Assembly: GCA_041494805.1 (NCBI GenBank)
Contig: JBGQBN010000001.1
Span: forward strand, 62,001-126,000
Direction: 5' to 3'
Source: JBGQBN01 sp041494805
GTDB lineage: Bacteria > Acidobacteriota > Terriglobia > Terriglobales > Acidobacteriaceae
Length of the DNA stretch: 64,000 nt
Below are positions 34,935 to 43,044 of the stretch, piece by piece. Numbering within the stretch: position 1 is the first letter of the stretch; each line of letters begins with the position of its first letter. The translations under genes and the position numbers were made by a program. The notes beneath the pieces are model-generated. The model saw nothing but the letters and a program-made list of their open reading frames with translations, was not told the origin of the DNA and did not search any database.

Positions 34935-35980
34935 ACGGAAAGATGACGGCCGCTGTCCTCTATGGCAAAGAGGACGTGAAGATTGAAAAAGTGCCCATTC
35001 CCCGCGTCGGGGAGGGCGAGGTCCTGGTAAAAGTACAGGTCGCACTGACCTGTGGCACCGACTTGAAGGTGTATCAGCGCGGCTACCATGCGCGCATGAT
35101 TGTCCCACCTGCGCTGTTTGGGCACGAACTGGCCGGTGTAATCGAAGAAGTTGGACGCGGCGTGCGCGGCTTCAAGCGGGGAATGCGCGTGGTAGCGCTG
35201 AATTCAGCGCCCTGCCAGATGTGCTTCTATTGTTCCAAGCACCAGGAGAACCTCTGCGAAGACCTGTTGTTCAACAACGGCGCCTATGCGGAATACATCC
35301 GGATCCCGCGCCGCATTGTTGAAACCAATATGCTGGCGGTCCCGCCGGACGTGAGCTACGAGGAAGCCGCCATGGTAGAGCCGCTGGCCTGCGTGCTGCG
35401 CGGCTTGCACGAGACCGGCGTGGAGATCGGGGACACGGTCACCGTTATCGGCGGCGGCCCCATTGGCCTTATGTTCGTGCAGGTGGCCAAGGCCACCGGT
35501 TGCAATGTGATCTCGGTGGTAAAGCGCGATTCCCAGGTGGCGGCAGCCAAGCGAATGGGCGCGCATGAAGTGGTACAGATCACCCAGGTGAAGGATCCGG
35601 TTGAGGCCGTCCGGATCATCTCTCCGGACAAGCGGGGCAGCGATGTGGTCATCGAGGCAGTCGGCCGCCCAGAAGCGTGGGAGTGGGCTATTGACATGGT
35701 GCGCAAGGGCGGTACGGTGAACTTTTTCGGCGGCTGCGCCAACGGCACCAAAGTCCAACTTGATACCAACCGGCTCCACTATTCGGAAGTCACGCTGAAA
35801 GCGACGTTCCACCATACGCCGGAGACGGTGCGTAAGGCATTTGCGCTGATTGCGGAAAAGAAGATTCGTTCTAACGACTACATCACCGGCGAGGCGCCGC
35901 TTTCGCGCCTGCAGCAGGTCCTTCGCCACATGCTCAATCGCAACGGCGATATCAAGACGGCCATCATTCCCGGCCACTAA
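34931..35980 (+). CDS. Zinc-dependent alcohol dehydrogenase, MDR family (second of two)
   Basis: This second MDR enzyme has 349 residues. Its ligand set includes C41 in TCGTDLKVYQRG, GHE (H65, E66) and structural-zinc cysteines C95, C98, C101 and C109. The nucleotide-binding motif is VIGGGPIGLMFV. It is clearly distinct from the preceding protein, sharing only family motifs, so this is not a recent duplication. The GTG start at 34931 overlaps the previous stop (GTGA); an ATG at 34943 is possible. The two together may form a paired or heteromeric enzyme, or oxidise and reduce different positions. Confidence 0.82.
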   Translation: MNGKMTAAVLYGKEDVKIEKVPIPRVGEGEVLVKVQVALTCGTDLKVYQRGYHARMIVPPALFGHELAGVIEEVGRGVRGFKRGMRVVALNSAPCQMCFYCSKHQENLCEDLLFNNGAYAEYIRIPRRIVETNMLAVPPDVSYEEAAMVEPLACVLRGLHETGVEIGDTVTVIGGGPIGLMFVQVAKATGCNVISVVKRDSQVAAAKRMGAHEVVQITQVKDPVEAVRIISPDKRGSDVVIEAVGRPEAWEWAIDMVRKGGTVNFFGGCANGTKVQLDTNRLHYSEVTLKATFHHTPETVRKAFALIAEKKIRSNDYITGEAPLSRLQQVLRHMLNRNGDIKTAIIPGH

Positions 35981-36002
35981 GGCGGACTTTTCTGTATGGA
36001 GG

Positions 36003-36062
36003 GAGACGTAGCAAGTTACGTCTCTACAGCAAAGGTGTTTGGCAGAGACGTTTGCAACGTCT
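36003..36062. repeat. Two REP-like hairpins with AGACGT arms upstream of hpnC
   Basis: GAGACGTA-GCAAGT-TACGTCTC (36003-36024) is a perfect 8-bp stem. A second, AGACGTT-TGC-AACGTCT (36046-36062), has a perfect 7-bp stem and the same arm core. They lie between adh2 and hpnC, so the open frame through this region is not hpnC coding sequence. Confidence 0.75.
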
Positions 36063-36118
36063 TGTTCTTGATTTCGAATCAGGTCGCACTTTCAGAGCAC
36101 CGGGGGACGGAACTGACC

Positions 36119-37069
36119 ATGTCATCCATTGCCAGCAACGACTCCGGATCGGCGTCTGTCTCTTCCACTTTGCCGGGCTGGAGCCGTCTTCCTCCGGAGT
36201 ACGCTATTCCCAGGCAGGCGCCTTCCGAGACTGAGGCGCGTGAATATTGCCGTCGTCTGGCCCGCAGCCACTACGAAAACTTTTCCGTGGCTACGTGGTT
36301 CCTGCCGGCGCGGTTGCGTCAGCACTTCTACAACGTCTACGCCTATTGCCGCATTGCGGATGATTTAGGCGACGAGGTTGGTGATCCGCAGGCATCGTTG
36401 AGGCTGCTTGACCAGTGGGAAGCGGAACTGGACGCCTGTTATGACGGCAGCCCCCGGCATCCGGTCTTCGTCGCATTGACGGAAACTGTGCATACCTTGG
36501 AGATTCCCAAGGAGCCGTTCGCGGATCTGCTGCGAGCTTTTCGCCAGGACCAGACGGTTAGTCGCTATCCAACGTTTGGCGATGTGCTCGGCTACTGCCG
36601 CTACTCGGCCAATCCTGTGGGTCGCCTCGTCCTCTACGTGTGCGGTTATCGCGATGCCGAGCGCCAGGAGCTTTCTGACTTTACTTGCACCGCGCTGCAA
36701 TTGGCCAATTTCTGGCAGGACGTGAGTGTGGATTACTCCAAAGGCCGTATCTATCTTCCGCTGGAGGACCTGCGCCGCCACGGAGTCGATGAACAGGACA
36801 TTGCTTCCGCCCGCAATACGGCGGCTTTCTGCGAAATGATGCGGTTTGAAGTCGAGCGCGCCCGCGACTGGTTTCGGCGGGGCTTGCCTCTGGTCGGAAA
36901 AGTGGATCGTGAGTTGGCGATTGATATCGGATTATTCAGCCGCGGCGGACAGGAGATTCTCAACGCCATCGAGCGCCAGGGGTACAACGTGCTGGGAAGG
37001 CGGCCGGCGATCTCGAAATCACGCCGGCTAGCGTTGGTAGCGCGAGCTGCGCTGGGGAAGCTGCTATGA
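36119..37069 (+). CDS. hpnC: Hydroxysqualene synthase HpnC
   Basis: HpnC converts presqualene diphosphate to hydroxysqualene. The 316-residue trans-isoprenyl diphosphate synthase-fold protein has the first Asp-rich motif in YAYCRIADDLGDEVGD and the second in FWQDVSVDYSKGRIYLP, with the conserved NPVGRLVLYV between them. ATG 36119 is chosen because the upstream frame runs through palindromic repeats. The stop overlaps hpnD by 4 nt (ATGA), so hpnC, hpnD and hpnE form one translational unit. Confidence 0.92.
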   Translation: MSSIASNDSGSASVSSTLPGWSRLPPEYAIPRQAPSETEAREYCRRLARSHYENFSVATWFLPARLRQHFYNVYAYCRIADDLGDEVGDPQASLRLLDQWEAELDACYDGSPRHPVFVALTETVHTLEIPKEPFADLLRAFRQDQTVSRYPTFGDVLGYCRYSANPVGRLVLYVCGYRDAERQELSDFTCTALQLANFWQDVSVDYSKGRIYLPLEDLRRHGVDEQDIASARNTAAFCEMMRFEVERARDWFRRGLPLVGKVDRELAIDIGLFSRGGQEILNAIERQGYNVLGRRPAISKSRRLALVARAALGKLL

Positions 37070-38010
37070 GTACAGCGGTGCAGCCGATGCAGGCGCCGTT
37101 TTCTCCGACCGAGTCGCAATTGGCCGTAGCCTACTCGGTTTGCCGCAGCATCACGCGCTCGGCGGCTAAGAACTTTTATTACGCTTTCCTGGTGCTGCCT
37201 CGCCCCAAACGTCAGGCCCTGTGTGCCGCATATGCTTTCATGCGGCGTTGCGATGACATTACCGACGCCGCCGCCTTGCCGCTGCACGAAAGGCGTCAGA
37301 AGCTGGACGCATGGCTCGATGCCTTTCATCGGGCACAGTCCGGCCAGCCGACTGACGACCCGGTGTTGTTGGCGCTCACAGACGCACAGCACCGCTATAA
37401 GATTCCCTCCCTGCTGCTCGACCAATTAGCTTACGGTACGGCCATGGATGTGCAGGAGGGAGCCGAACCGGAAACGCGGGCGGGGGCGCCCGCGCCACAC
37501 TTGCGCTACAAGACTTTTGAAGATCTCCGTCTCTACTGCTATCGGGTGGCATCGGTGGTGGGGCTGGTTTGTATCCGGGTATTCGGGTACCGCGACGCAG
37601 CTGCGGAACCGCTCGCGGAGCAACTGGGGCTGGCTTTCCAGTTGACCAACATCATCCGCGATGTGAAGGAAGACGCTGCCATGGGCAGGATATATCTGCC
37701 AGAAGAGGATCTGGCAAAGTTCGACATTTCAGCTGCTGAACTGCGCTCTGCCACTGATTCCGCCCGCCTGCGTTTGCTGCTCGCGGATGAGGCTGGGCGT
37801 GCACGTGAATTCTATCGCGCGGGCGATCAGTTGCTTCCACTTATCGACGAAGACAGCCAACCCGCCCTTTGGGTGCTGATGACCATCTACCGGCGATTGC
37901 TGGAGAAGATAGCTGATCGCCAGTACGACGTTTTCAGCGAGAAGGTCACTCTCAAGGTGCGTGAAAAGCTGGCCATCCTGGGAAAGGGCTTCCTGAGACG
38001 CCTGTCCTGA
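37066..38010 (+). CDS. hpnD: Presqualene diphosphate synthase HpnD
   Basis: HpnD condenses two farnesyl diphosphates to presqualene diphosphate. The 314-residue protein has FMRRCDDITDAA and NIIRDVKEDAAMGRIYLP, the two Asp-rich substrate-binding motifs. Between MDVQEG and RYKTFEDL there is an extra Pro/Ala-rich segment (residues about 133-146) encoded by a palindromic sequence at 37475-37494. The reading frame is kept through it. It overlaps hpnE by 1 nt. Family members usually pass straight from the MDL-type segment to RYxTF. Confidence 0.92.
   Translation: MSTAVQPMQAPFSPTESQLAVAYSVCRSITRSAAKNFYYAFLVLPRPKRQALCAAYAFMRRCDDITDAAALPLHERRQKLDAWLDAFHRAQSGQPTDDPVLLALTDAQHRYKIPSLLLDQLAYGTAMDVQEGAEPETRAGAPAPHLRYKTFEDLRLYCYRVASVVGLVCIRVFGYRDAAAEPLAEQLGLAFQLTNIIRDVKEDAAMGRIYLPEEDLAKFDISAAELRSATDSARLRLLLADEAGRAREFYRAGDQLLPLIDEDSQPALWVLMTIYRRLLEKIADRQYDVFSEKVTLKVREKLAILGKGFLRRLS
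37475..37494. repeat. Palindromic element inside hpnD
   Basis: CGCGGGCG, loop GGGG, CGCCCGCG: a perfect 8-bp stem in the coding sequence. Its position matches extra residues in HpnD, so it looks like an in-frame repeat insertion. Confidence 0.6.
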
Positions 38011-39413
38011 TGACCGAACGATGGGCACAACCTCCCAGAGTGGCTGTCGTCGGAGGCGGCTTGGCGGGATTGGCCGCTGGCTGTGCCCTCGCCGATAGCG
38101 GCTTGCGCGTGACCCTGTTCGAGCGGCGTCCGTATCTCGGCGGTCGCGCCTCGTCCTACCAGCACCCCGGCACTGGCGAAGTAGTGGACAACTGCCAGCA
38201 CGTGCTCCTGGGCTGCTGCACCAACCTGATCGAGTTTTACCGGCGGATCGGCGTAGAGGACAAAATCCGCTGGTACGAACGGCTGACGTTTCTCGAACCG
38301 GGTGGCCGGGCCTCGGTGATTGAGCCTTCCTCTCTGCCTGCGCCCCTGCACACCGCTCCCGCTTTCCTGCGTGCGGCCTGCCTGAATCTGCCCGACAAAC
38401 TGGCGATCGCCGCCGCCATGGCGGCTCTTGCTCCCGTCATGCCGCGCGACAAGGGCGAGTCGTTCCTTACCTGGCTGCGGCGCCATGGGCAGACAGAACG
38501 GGCCATTGATCGCTTTTGGAAGACGGTGCTGGTCAGCGCGCTGAACGAGGAAATCGACCGGGTGTCAGTGCCCTGCGCAGCCCAGGTGGTGCGCGAATCA
38601 TTCCTGAAGTCGGCCGCGGCCGGACGCATGGGCGTACCCACGGTCCCCTTGACCGAGCTGTACAACACGGCTGGAGACTATATCGGCGCGCGCGGCGGCG
38701 AGGTGCGCTTTCGCTCCAGTGTGGATTCATTCCGCGCGGAGTTTGCCGGAGTCACACTCTTCCTGGCGGGAGGGGAAGAGAACTTTGATTTCGTAGTCTT
38801 CGCCCTGCCCTTCGACGTGCTCTCAAACACGCTGCCGCAAACCTCAGCGGCGGAGCCGCTGCGGCAAACCCTGGGCCGGTTCGAGACTTCACCGATCACA
38901 GGAATCCATCTCTGGTTCGACCGCCAGATCACCGATCTGGAGCATGCCGTTCTGCTCGACCGCACCATCCAGTGGATGTTCCACAAATCGAAATTACTGG
39001 GAAGGGAAACGGAGCGCAACGGAAGCTACGTGGAGCTAGTGGTCAGTTCTTCGAAGACTCTGGTAGAGAAGTCGCGGCCTGAAATCGTGGAACTGGGGAT
39101 GAGCGAACTGCGGGAATTCTTTCCGGCTGCTCGCGCCGCGAACCTGGTGAAGTCCACGGTCATAAAGGAAGTCCACGCCACATATTCACCGCGACCCGGG
39201 GTGGATATCTATCGCCCGCCGCCGGAAACCGTCTGGCCGCGGGTTTTTCTGGCTGGAGATTGGACCGCCACCGGGTGGCCTGCCACCATGGAGGGCGCGG
39301 TGCGCAGCGGCTATGCGGCTGCGGAACGGGTAGCGCGAGTTGCCGGTCTGCGCAACGCCGCGTTCCTGCAACCTGACCTTCCTGCCACCGGGTTCATGCG
39401 GCTGTTCGGCTAG
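38010..39413 (+). CDS. hpnE: Hydroxysqualene dehydroxylase HpnE
   Basis: HpnE reduces hydroxysqualene to squalene, completing the bacterial three-enzyme route. The 467-residue flavoprotein has the FAD-binding GGGLAGLAAG (about 15-24), FERRPYLGGRASSY next to it, and the C-terminal FLAGDWTATGWPATMEGAVRSG that closes the FAD site (printed here in part). It is the last gene of the hpnC-D-E unit and converges with the sulfatase-fold gene after 15 nt. Confidence 0.92.
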   Translation: MTERWAQPPRVAVVGGGLAGLAAGCALADSGLRVTLFERRPYLGGRASSYQHPGTGEVVDNCQHVLLGCCTNLIEFYRRIGVEDKIRWYERLTFLEPGGRASVIEPSSLPAPLHTAPAFLRAACLNLPDKLAIAAAMAALAPVMPRDKGESFLTWLRRHGQTERAIDRFWKTVLVSALNEEIDRVSVPCAAQVVRESFLKSAAAGRMGVPTVPLTELYNTAGDYIGARGGEVRFRSSVDSFRAEFAGVTLFLAGGEENFDFVVFALPFDVLSNTLPQTSAAEPLRQTLGRFETSPITGIHLWFDRQITDLEHAVLLDRTIQWMFHKSKLLGRETERNGSYVELVVSSSKTLVEKSRPEIVELGMSELREFFPAARAANLVKSTVIKEVHATYSPRPGVDIYRPPPETVWPRVFLAGDWTATGWPATMEGAVRSGYAAAERVARVAGLRNAAFLQPDLPATGFMRLFG

Positions 39414-39428
39414 AGCAGGCCGCCGAGC

Positions 39429-41954
39429 CTAGCGCATCATCCAATTGATCAAGGAAAGCTGGTGGTAGCGGTAGTGGTAGAGATCAGCGACACCCTGGAC
39501 ATCTGCGCGGATCAAGCGCTGGTGATCCGCCAAAACCCTGCTGTTGACAATATTGTTAGTGCCTCCTGGGTCGTGGACGAGATCAAAGTACTCGTACTGG
39601 GCGTCCATCTCGTTAGCCACAAAGAGGCTCTCTCCCCCGCCTCCTAGAATTCCATAAATCGGACCATAGCAAACGGCGACCAGATACGAGTCATGCAGGT
39701 ACGCCGCATGTTCCGCCTGAGTTAGCGTAAACAGGGGTTTGCCGAACCTCTCGTCGTTGGCCACCGGCCTGTGTCCCAGCAGGTAATAGAGGGTGGGAGT
39801 CACGTCGATATTGAAGGCAATGGCCTGCGCATCGTAGTAATAGCTCTTCTGCATTTGCTGGGGCAGATGGATGATCAGCGGAATGCGCAGAACTTCTGGG
39901 TGAAGGCCGAAGGCGTGGCTGATGTGTCCGCTCTCGCCATACGACTCGCCGTGGTCGGCGGTGAGAACAATAATGCTGCTATCGTATAGGCGGCGAGCCT
40001 TCAAGTATTGAATGAAGCTTCCGAAACAGCCGTCCAGGCGCGTGATTTCGGTGGCTGCCGAGGGCTGGAATCCGGGGTACTGGGCGGGGCGGGGCGGGCG
40101 CACCGACAATGCCCGCTGCAACGCGACAATGTGTATGTTTTGCGGCTGGGTGTAGAGAAAGATCGGGCGGCTTTTGTCTTGCCGCCCGTCGATCTTCCGT
40201 TCCGCTTCGATCGTAGTTGTGCACAGATCCTGATCCGCCCAGTTGGTCAGTGAACTGTCCAGGTTGTGCAGTTGCGGCGACGACTGCAACAAGAGTCGCA
40301 AGACGGTATCCACGCTGACGAAGCGGTCATATCCATCCGCGTCCAGCAACTTTTCCAAATTGTTCATGGGATGGAAGGGCTGAACGTAGTGCTTGTGCAG
40401 GAGCAGGCTGCCAGCCCAGATCGCAGGTTCGGAAAGCGTGGTTCCAGCGTAACGGGTGAAAGAGTTGTGCATCACCACGCTTTCGGCGGCGAATTCTCCG
40501 ATTCGGGGAGTGAACTGGACGGCCGGATTGTAAGGTGACACGTAGTCCCGCCGCAGGCTATCCACCACGAAAATGAAGATGTTGGGTTTGGGTCCGGGGG
40601 CCGGCGTGAGCGGATCAACCAGCTTCACATTCACGGGCTGGACGGCGATGAAAGGTGGAATTCCAGTTTGTTCCTTCAGAAACTCACACAGTGAATCGCA
40701 GGGCTTTTCGTCGGATATTGTCCACAGGTCACGCACCGCCTGGTAGGAGGCATCGAAGCTGGCGTGCCGGCCGAGGGCGTTTGCTAGCGTCGCCTCTTGC
40801 GCCTTCAACGGCTGCGGCCATAAAGAGTCGGTTTGCAGAAGGCGGTACATTCCAAAACTGCCCATGCCCAGAACCAGCAAGAGCCACACGGGATAGTCAA
40901 TGTGCACCCGGGAACTCCACATCCGCCCGAGAACCACAAGCACGCAAATCCACAAAATTGCAGCCCAAAGCTTGGCCAATACGGAATTCCAGTCCAGCAC
41001 TCCGATCAGCGCGGGCACGGTGTAGATGGAACCCAGTAGAACCAGCGCCAGCAGCGCATTCTGGGTGCCCGGCGCCTCACGCCAAGACTGAATGGCGTTC
41101 CGCGCGGGCCTGTGATCTACAAACTTGCGTTGGTGGCGCCAAAGGCCCCCGAAGAAAAGAACCAGAGCAAGAGCAATGATTCCTGAATAAATCGTCGCTG
41201 CGAGTCCAGTGAACGGAAGACTAGCGAGGAGCACGCGCTGAAAAATCAGGCCAACGGCGGTTGCAACCAGAAAAGTCGACAGCAGAAATCTGGCAAGCTC
41301 GCGGCCGCGAGTTCGTAGCGCCAGCGCGCAAACCAGGTTGAACAGGCAGATGGCAAAAATCGCGAACAGGATGTGGACCAGGAGAGCCCAACCCCATGCC
41401 ATGAAATCAGCGGAAACCAGATTGACCGGTCTGCCAGCAAGTGTGTAGCGGAGCCACGCGCTTCCCGGATATAGCAATCCGATCCCTATGGCGGCCGACA
41501 AAGCCAGGCGAAAGGGCACCTGCCTGGGCGGATTCTGCGTCCGGATAGCCTGAACCTCCCAATGCGCGGCATGGTCCAGGATGCCGATCCAGAGCACAGG
41601 GAAGAGAGCAGCCACACTCCACAGAAAACTGAGCGAGTTGTTGCCCAGATGAGAGAAGGGTCTCCGGACAAGAAAAAGGATGGCCACCGCTGCATGGAAT
41701 ATGATGAATTGCAGTGCCATCCGCCGCGATTGCCCGGTGCGGTACTCGGCCAGTAACGTGAGGGTCAAGCCCACCAGGACGGCGCTTAATAAGTACGCGT
41801 GAGACTGGATCAGTTCCACCAGCCACGGCTGGAACGGCGCCTGAATGAATGCGAAGTACGTATCGGGGATGTAGGCCAGCAAGCAATAGACAGAGGTCAG
41901 CAACGCCAGCAGCAGGAACGCCAGACGGGTGGCAATCGGAAACCAACGTGGCAT
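39429..41954 (-). CDS. Membrane protein with sulfatase/alkaline-phosphatase domain
   Basis: This 841-residue protein has about ten membrane helices in its N-terminal half (about 10-370), then an alkaline-phosphatase superfamily domain (about 445-800). Metal-site motifs are seen: NIFIFVVDSLRRDYVSPYN with D465-like Asp, and LTADHGESYGESGHISHAFG. The nucleophile region is YAGTTLSEPAIW, where Thr or Ser would be modified. The layout resembles LTA synthase and lipid A phosphoethanolamine transferases, which act on the periplasmic side. The substrate is unknown. It converges with hpnE and diverges from the methyltransferase. Confidence 0.8.
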   Translation of the reverse strand: MPRWFPIATRLAFLLLALLTSVYCLLAYIPDTYFAFIQAPFQPWLVELIQSHAYLLSAVLVGLTLTLLAEYRTGQSRRMALQFIIFHAAVAILFLVRRPFSHLGNNSLSFLWSVAALFPVLWIGILDHAAHWEVQAIRTQNPPRQVPFRLALSAAIGIGLLYPGSAWLRYTLAGRPVNLVSADFMAWGWALLVHILFAIFAICLFNLVCALALRTRGRELARFLLSTFLVATAVGLIFQRVLLASLPFTGLAATIYSGIIALALVLFFGGLWRHQRKFVDHRPARNAIQSWREAPGTQNALLALVLLGSIYTVPALIGVLDWNSVLAKLWAAILWICVLVVLGRMWSSRVHIDYPVWLLLVLGMGSFGMYRLLQTDSLWPQPLKAQEATLANALGRHASFDASYQAVRDLWTISDEKPCDSLCEFLKEQTGIPPFIAVQPVNVKLVDPLTPAPGPKPNIFIFVVDSLRRDYVSPYNPAVQFTPRIGEFAAESVVMHNSFTRYAGTTLSEPAIWAGSLLLHKHYVQPFHPMNNLEKLLDADGYDRFVSVDTVLRLLLQSSPQLHNLDSSLTNWADQDLCTTTIEAERKIDGRQDKSRPIFLYTQPQNIHIVALQRALSVRPPRPAQYPGFQPSAATEITRLDGCFGSFIQYLKARRLYDSSIIVLTADHGESYGESGHISHAFGLHPEVLRIPLIIHLPQQMQKSYYYDAQAIAFNIDVTPTLYYLLGHRPVANDERFGKPLFTLTQAEHAAYLHDSYLVAVCYGPIYGILGGGGESLFVANEMDAQYEYFDLVHDPGGTNNIVNSRVLADHQRLIRADVQGVADLYHYRYHQLSLINWMMR

Positions 41955-42172
41955 CGTGTATTTGGCCGGCAGGAGCTTACCTCAGTACTTTCTTGTTCTT
42001 GCAGAACAGAAGTTACCTTGGAGCATACGGCACCAGAAGGTGCCGGCAAAAATGACCAAAGTACCGTTCTTGATTGGCGGCGGGGCGTGTTAGAAACAGG
42101 CATTCTATTCAATACTCGCGACCAGGATGATGTACAGGTATGCCGCAGTGACCCGAGAAGAGGCTTTAAACC

Positions 42173-42781
42173 ATGGAGAATCTGCAGCAAGCAACTCTAG
42201 CCAGAGCAACCGGTTCTACGAAGATCCAGCAGACGGTTCTGTTTGCCAAGAACTTCTTTAAGCACCCACGCTTGCTGGGATCGTTTGTACCCAGCTCGCC
42301 TTTCCTGGTGAACCAGTTGCTTGCTCCGGTGGATTGGAGACGCGCGTCCGTGGTGGTGGAGTACGGTCCGGGCATTGGCAACATCACGCGACAGGTCTTG
42401 AAGCGCATGCGGCCGGACGCCGTGCTGGTGGCAATTGAGATGAATTCAGAGTTCGTCGAGTTTCTGCGCAGCGACGTGGATGATCCGCGGCTCCAGGTGG
42501 TGGAGGGGTCGGCACTGGATATCCGCGAGATCCTGGCAGGCCTGAGGCTGCCGCCCGTGGACTACATCATCTCTGGCATTCCCTATACCAACATCCCGCA
42601 TGAACTCCGATGCGACATCTTGCGCGAATCGCGTGGGATGCTGCAGCCCGATGGCGCCATGCTGGTGTATCAATTTACCCGCACCGTGCTGCCCTATCTA
42701 CAGAGAACGTTCGGGCGAGTGCATCAAGACTTCACGCTGCTGAACATCTTGCCAGCACGCATCTTTCACTGCACCAGCTAA
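42173..42781 (+). CDS. SAM-dependent methyltransferase, PmtA-like
   Basis: The 202-residue protein has the SAM-binding motif EYGPGIGN (63-70) and IEMNSEFVEFLR. The N-terminal NFFKHPRLLGSFVPSSPFL is typical of phospholipid N-methyltransferases (PmtA type), which make phosphatidylcholine from phosphatidylethanolamine at the inner membrane. The family also overlaps with rRNA adenine dimethylases, but the N-terminus favours PmtA. ATG 42173 has no strong ribosome-binding site. It is divergent from the sulfatase-fold gene with a 218-bp gap. Confidence 0.72.
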   Translation: MENLQQATLARATGSTKIQQTVLFAKNFFKHPRLLGSFVPSSPFLVNQLLAPVDWRRASVVVEYGPGIGNITRQVLKRMRPDAVLVAIEMNSEFVEFLRSDVDDPRLQVVEGSALDIREILAGLRLPPVDYIISGIPYTNIPHELRCDILRESRGMLQPDGAMLVYQFTRTVLPYLQRTFGRVHQDFTLLNILPARIFHCTS

Positions 42782-42815
42782 GACTCCGGAAGAAACCCAC
42801 CATCGTCAAGACGAC

Positions 42816-42869
42816 AGGCTCCACCCTATCCGAAAGGGTGCGAAGCTATCCAACCGGATAGGGGTGCCT
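42816..42869 (+). ncRNA. Candidate structured RNA (three-way junction) upstream of a lipoprotein gene
   Basis: P1 pairs 42816-42822 (AGGCTCC) with 42863-42869 (GGGTGCCT-type), with one T-T mismatch. P2 is ACCCT/AGGGT (42823-42839), or alternatively ATCC-GAAA-GGGT with a GNRA loop. P3 is CTATCC-AACC-GGATAG (42846-42861). The linker GCGAAGC joins P2 and P3. The layout is reminiscent of c-di-GMP-I riboswitches but lacks their conserved core. It lies 176 nt before the Asp-box lipoprotein gene. It could be chance folding. Confidence 0.35.
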
Positions 42870-43044
42870 CCTAGCTTCACCCAGGGCGCGTCTGCCTGGT
42901 CGGATTGTCCGCCGTTTGTTTCCCTGACCTTTGCAGGCTCGAAGCTGCTCTCGCCCGCCAATGTTATTCACAGACGTCGCGGAAATGTGATTGCAAAGGA
43001 TTCCCCGGGTCATCACCAACGTTGCCTTTGGCGGGAGGACTCAG

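Noticed and set aside
35996..36118. N-terminal extension of HpnC
   Set aside because: The region consists of two palindromic repeats and lacks family similarity.
42028..42045. CGGCACC-AGAA-GGTGCCG hairpin as a terminator
   Set aside because: It lies upstream of both flanking genes, in a divergent gap, and has no T tract; kept only as a minor palindrome.
42816..42869. A true c-di-GMP-I (GEMM) riboswitch
   Set aside because: The ACGCAAAGC core and the matching tetraloop receptor are not present; only the overall shape is similar.
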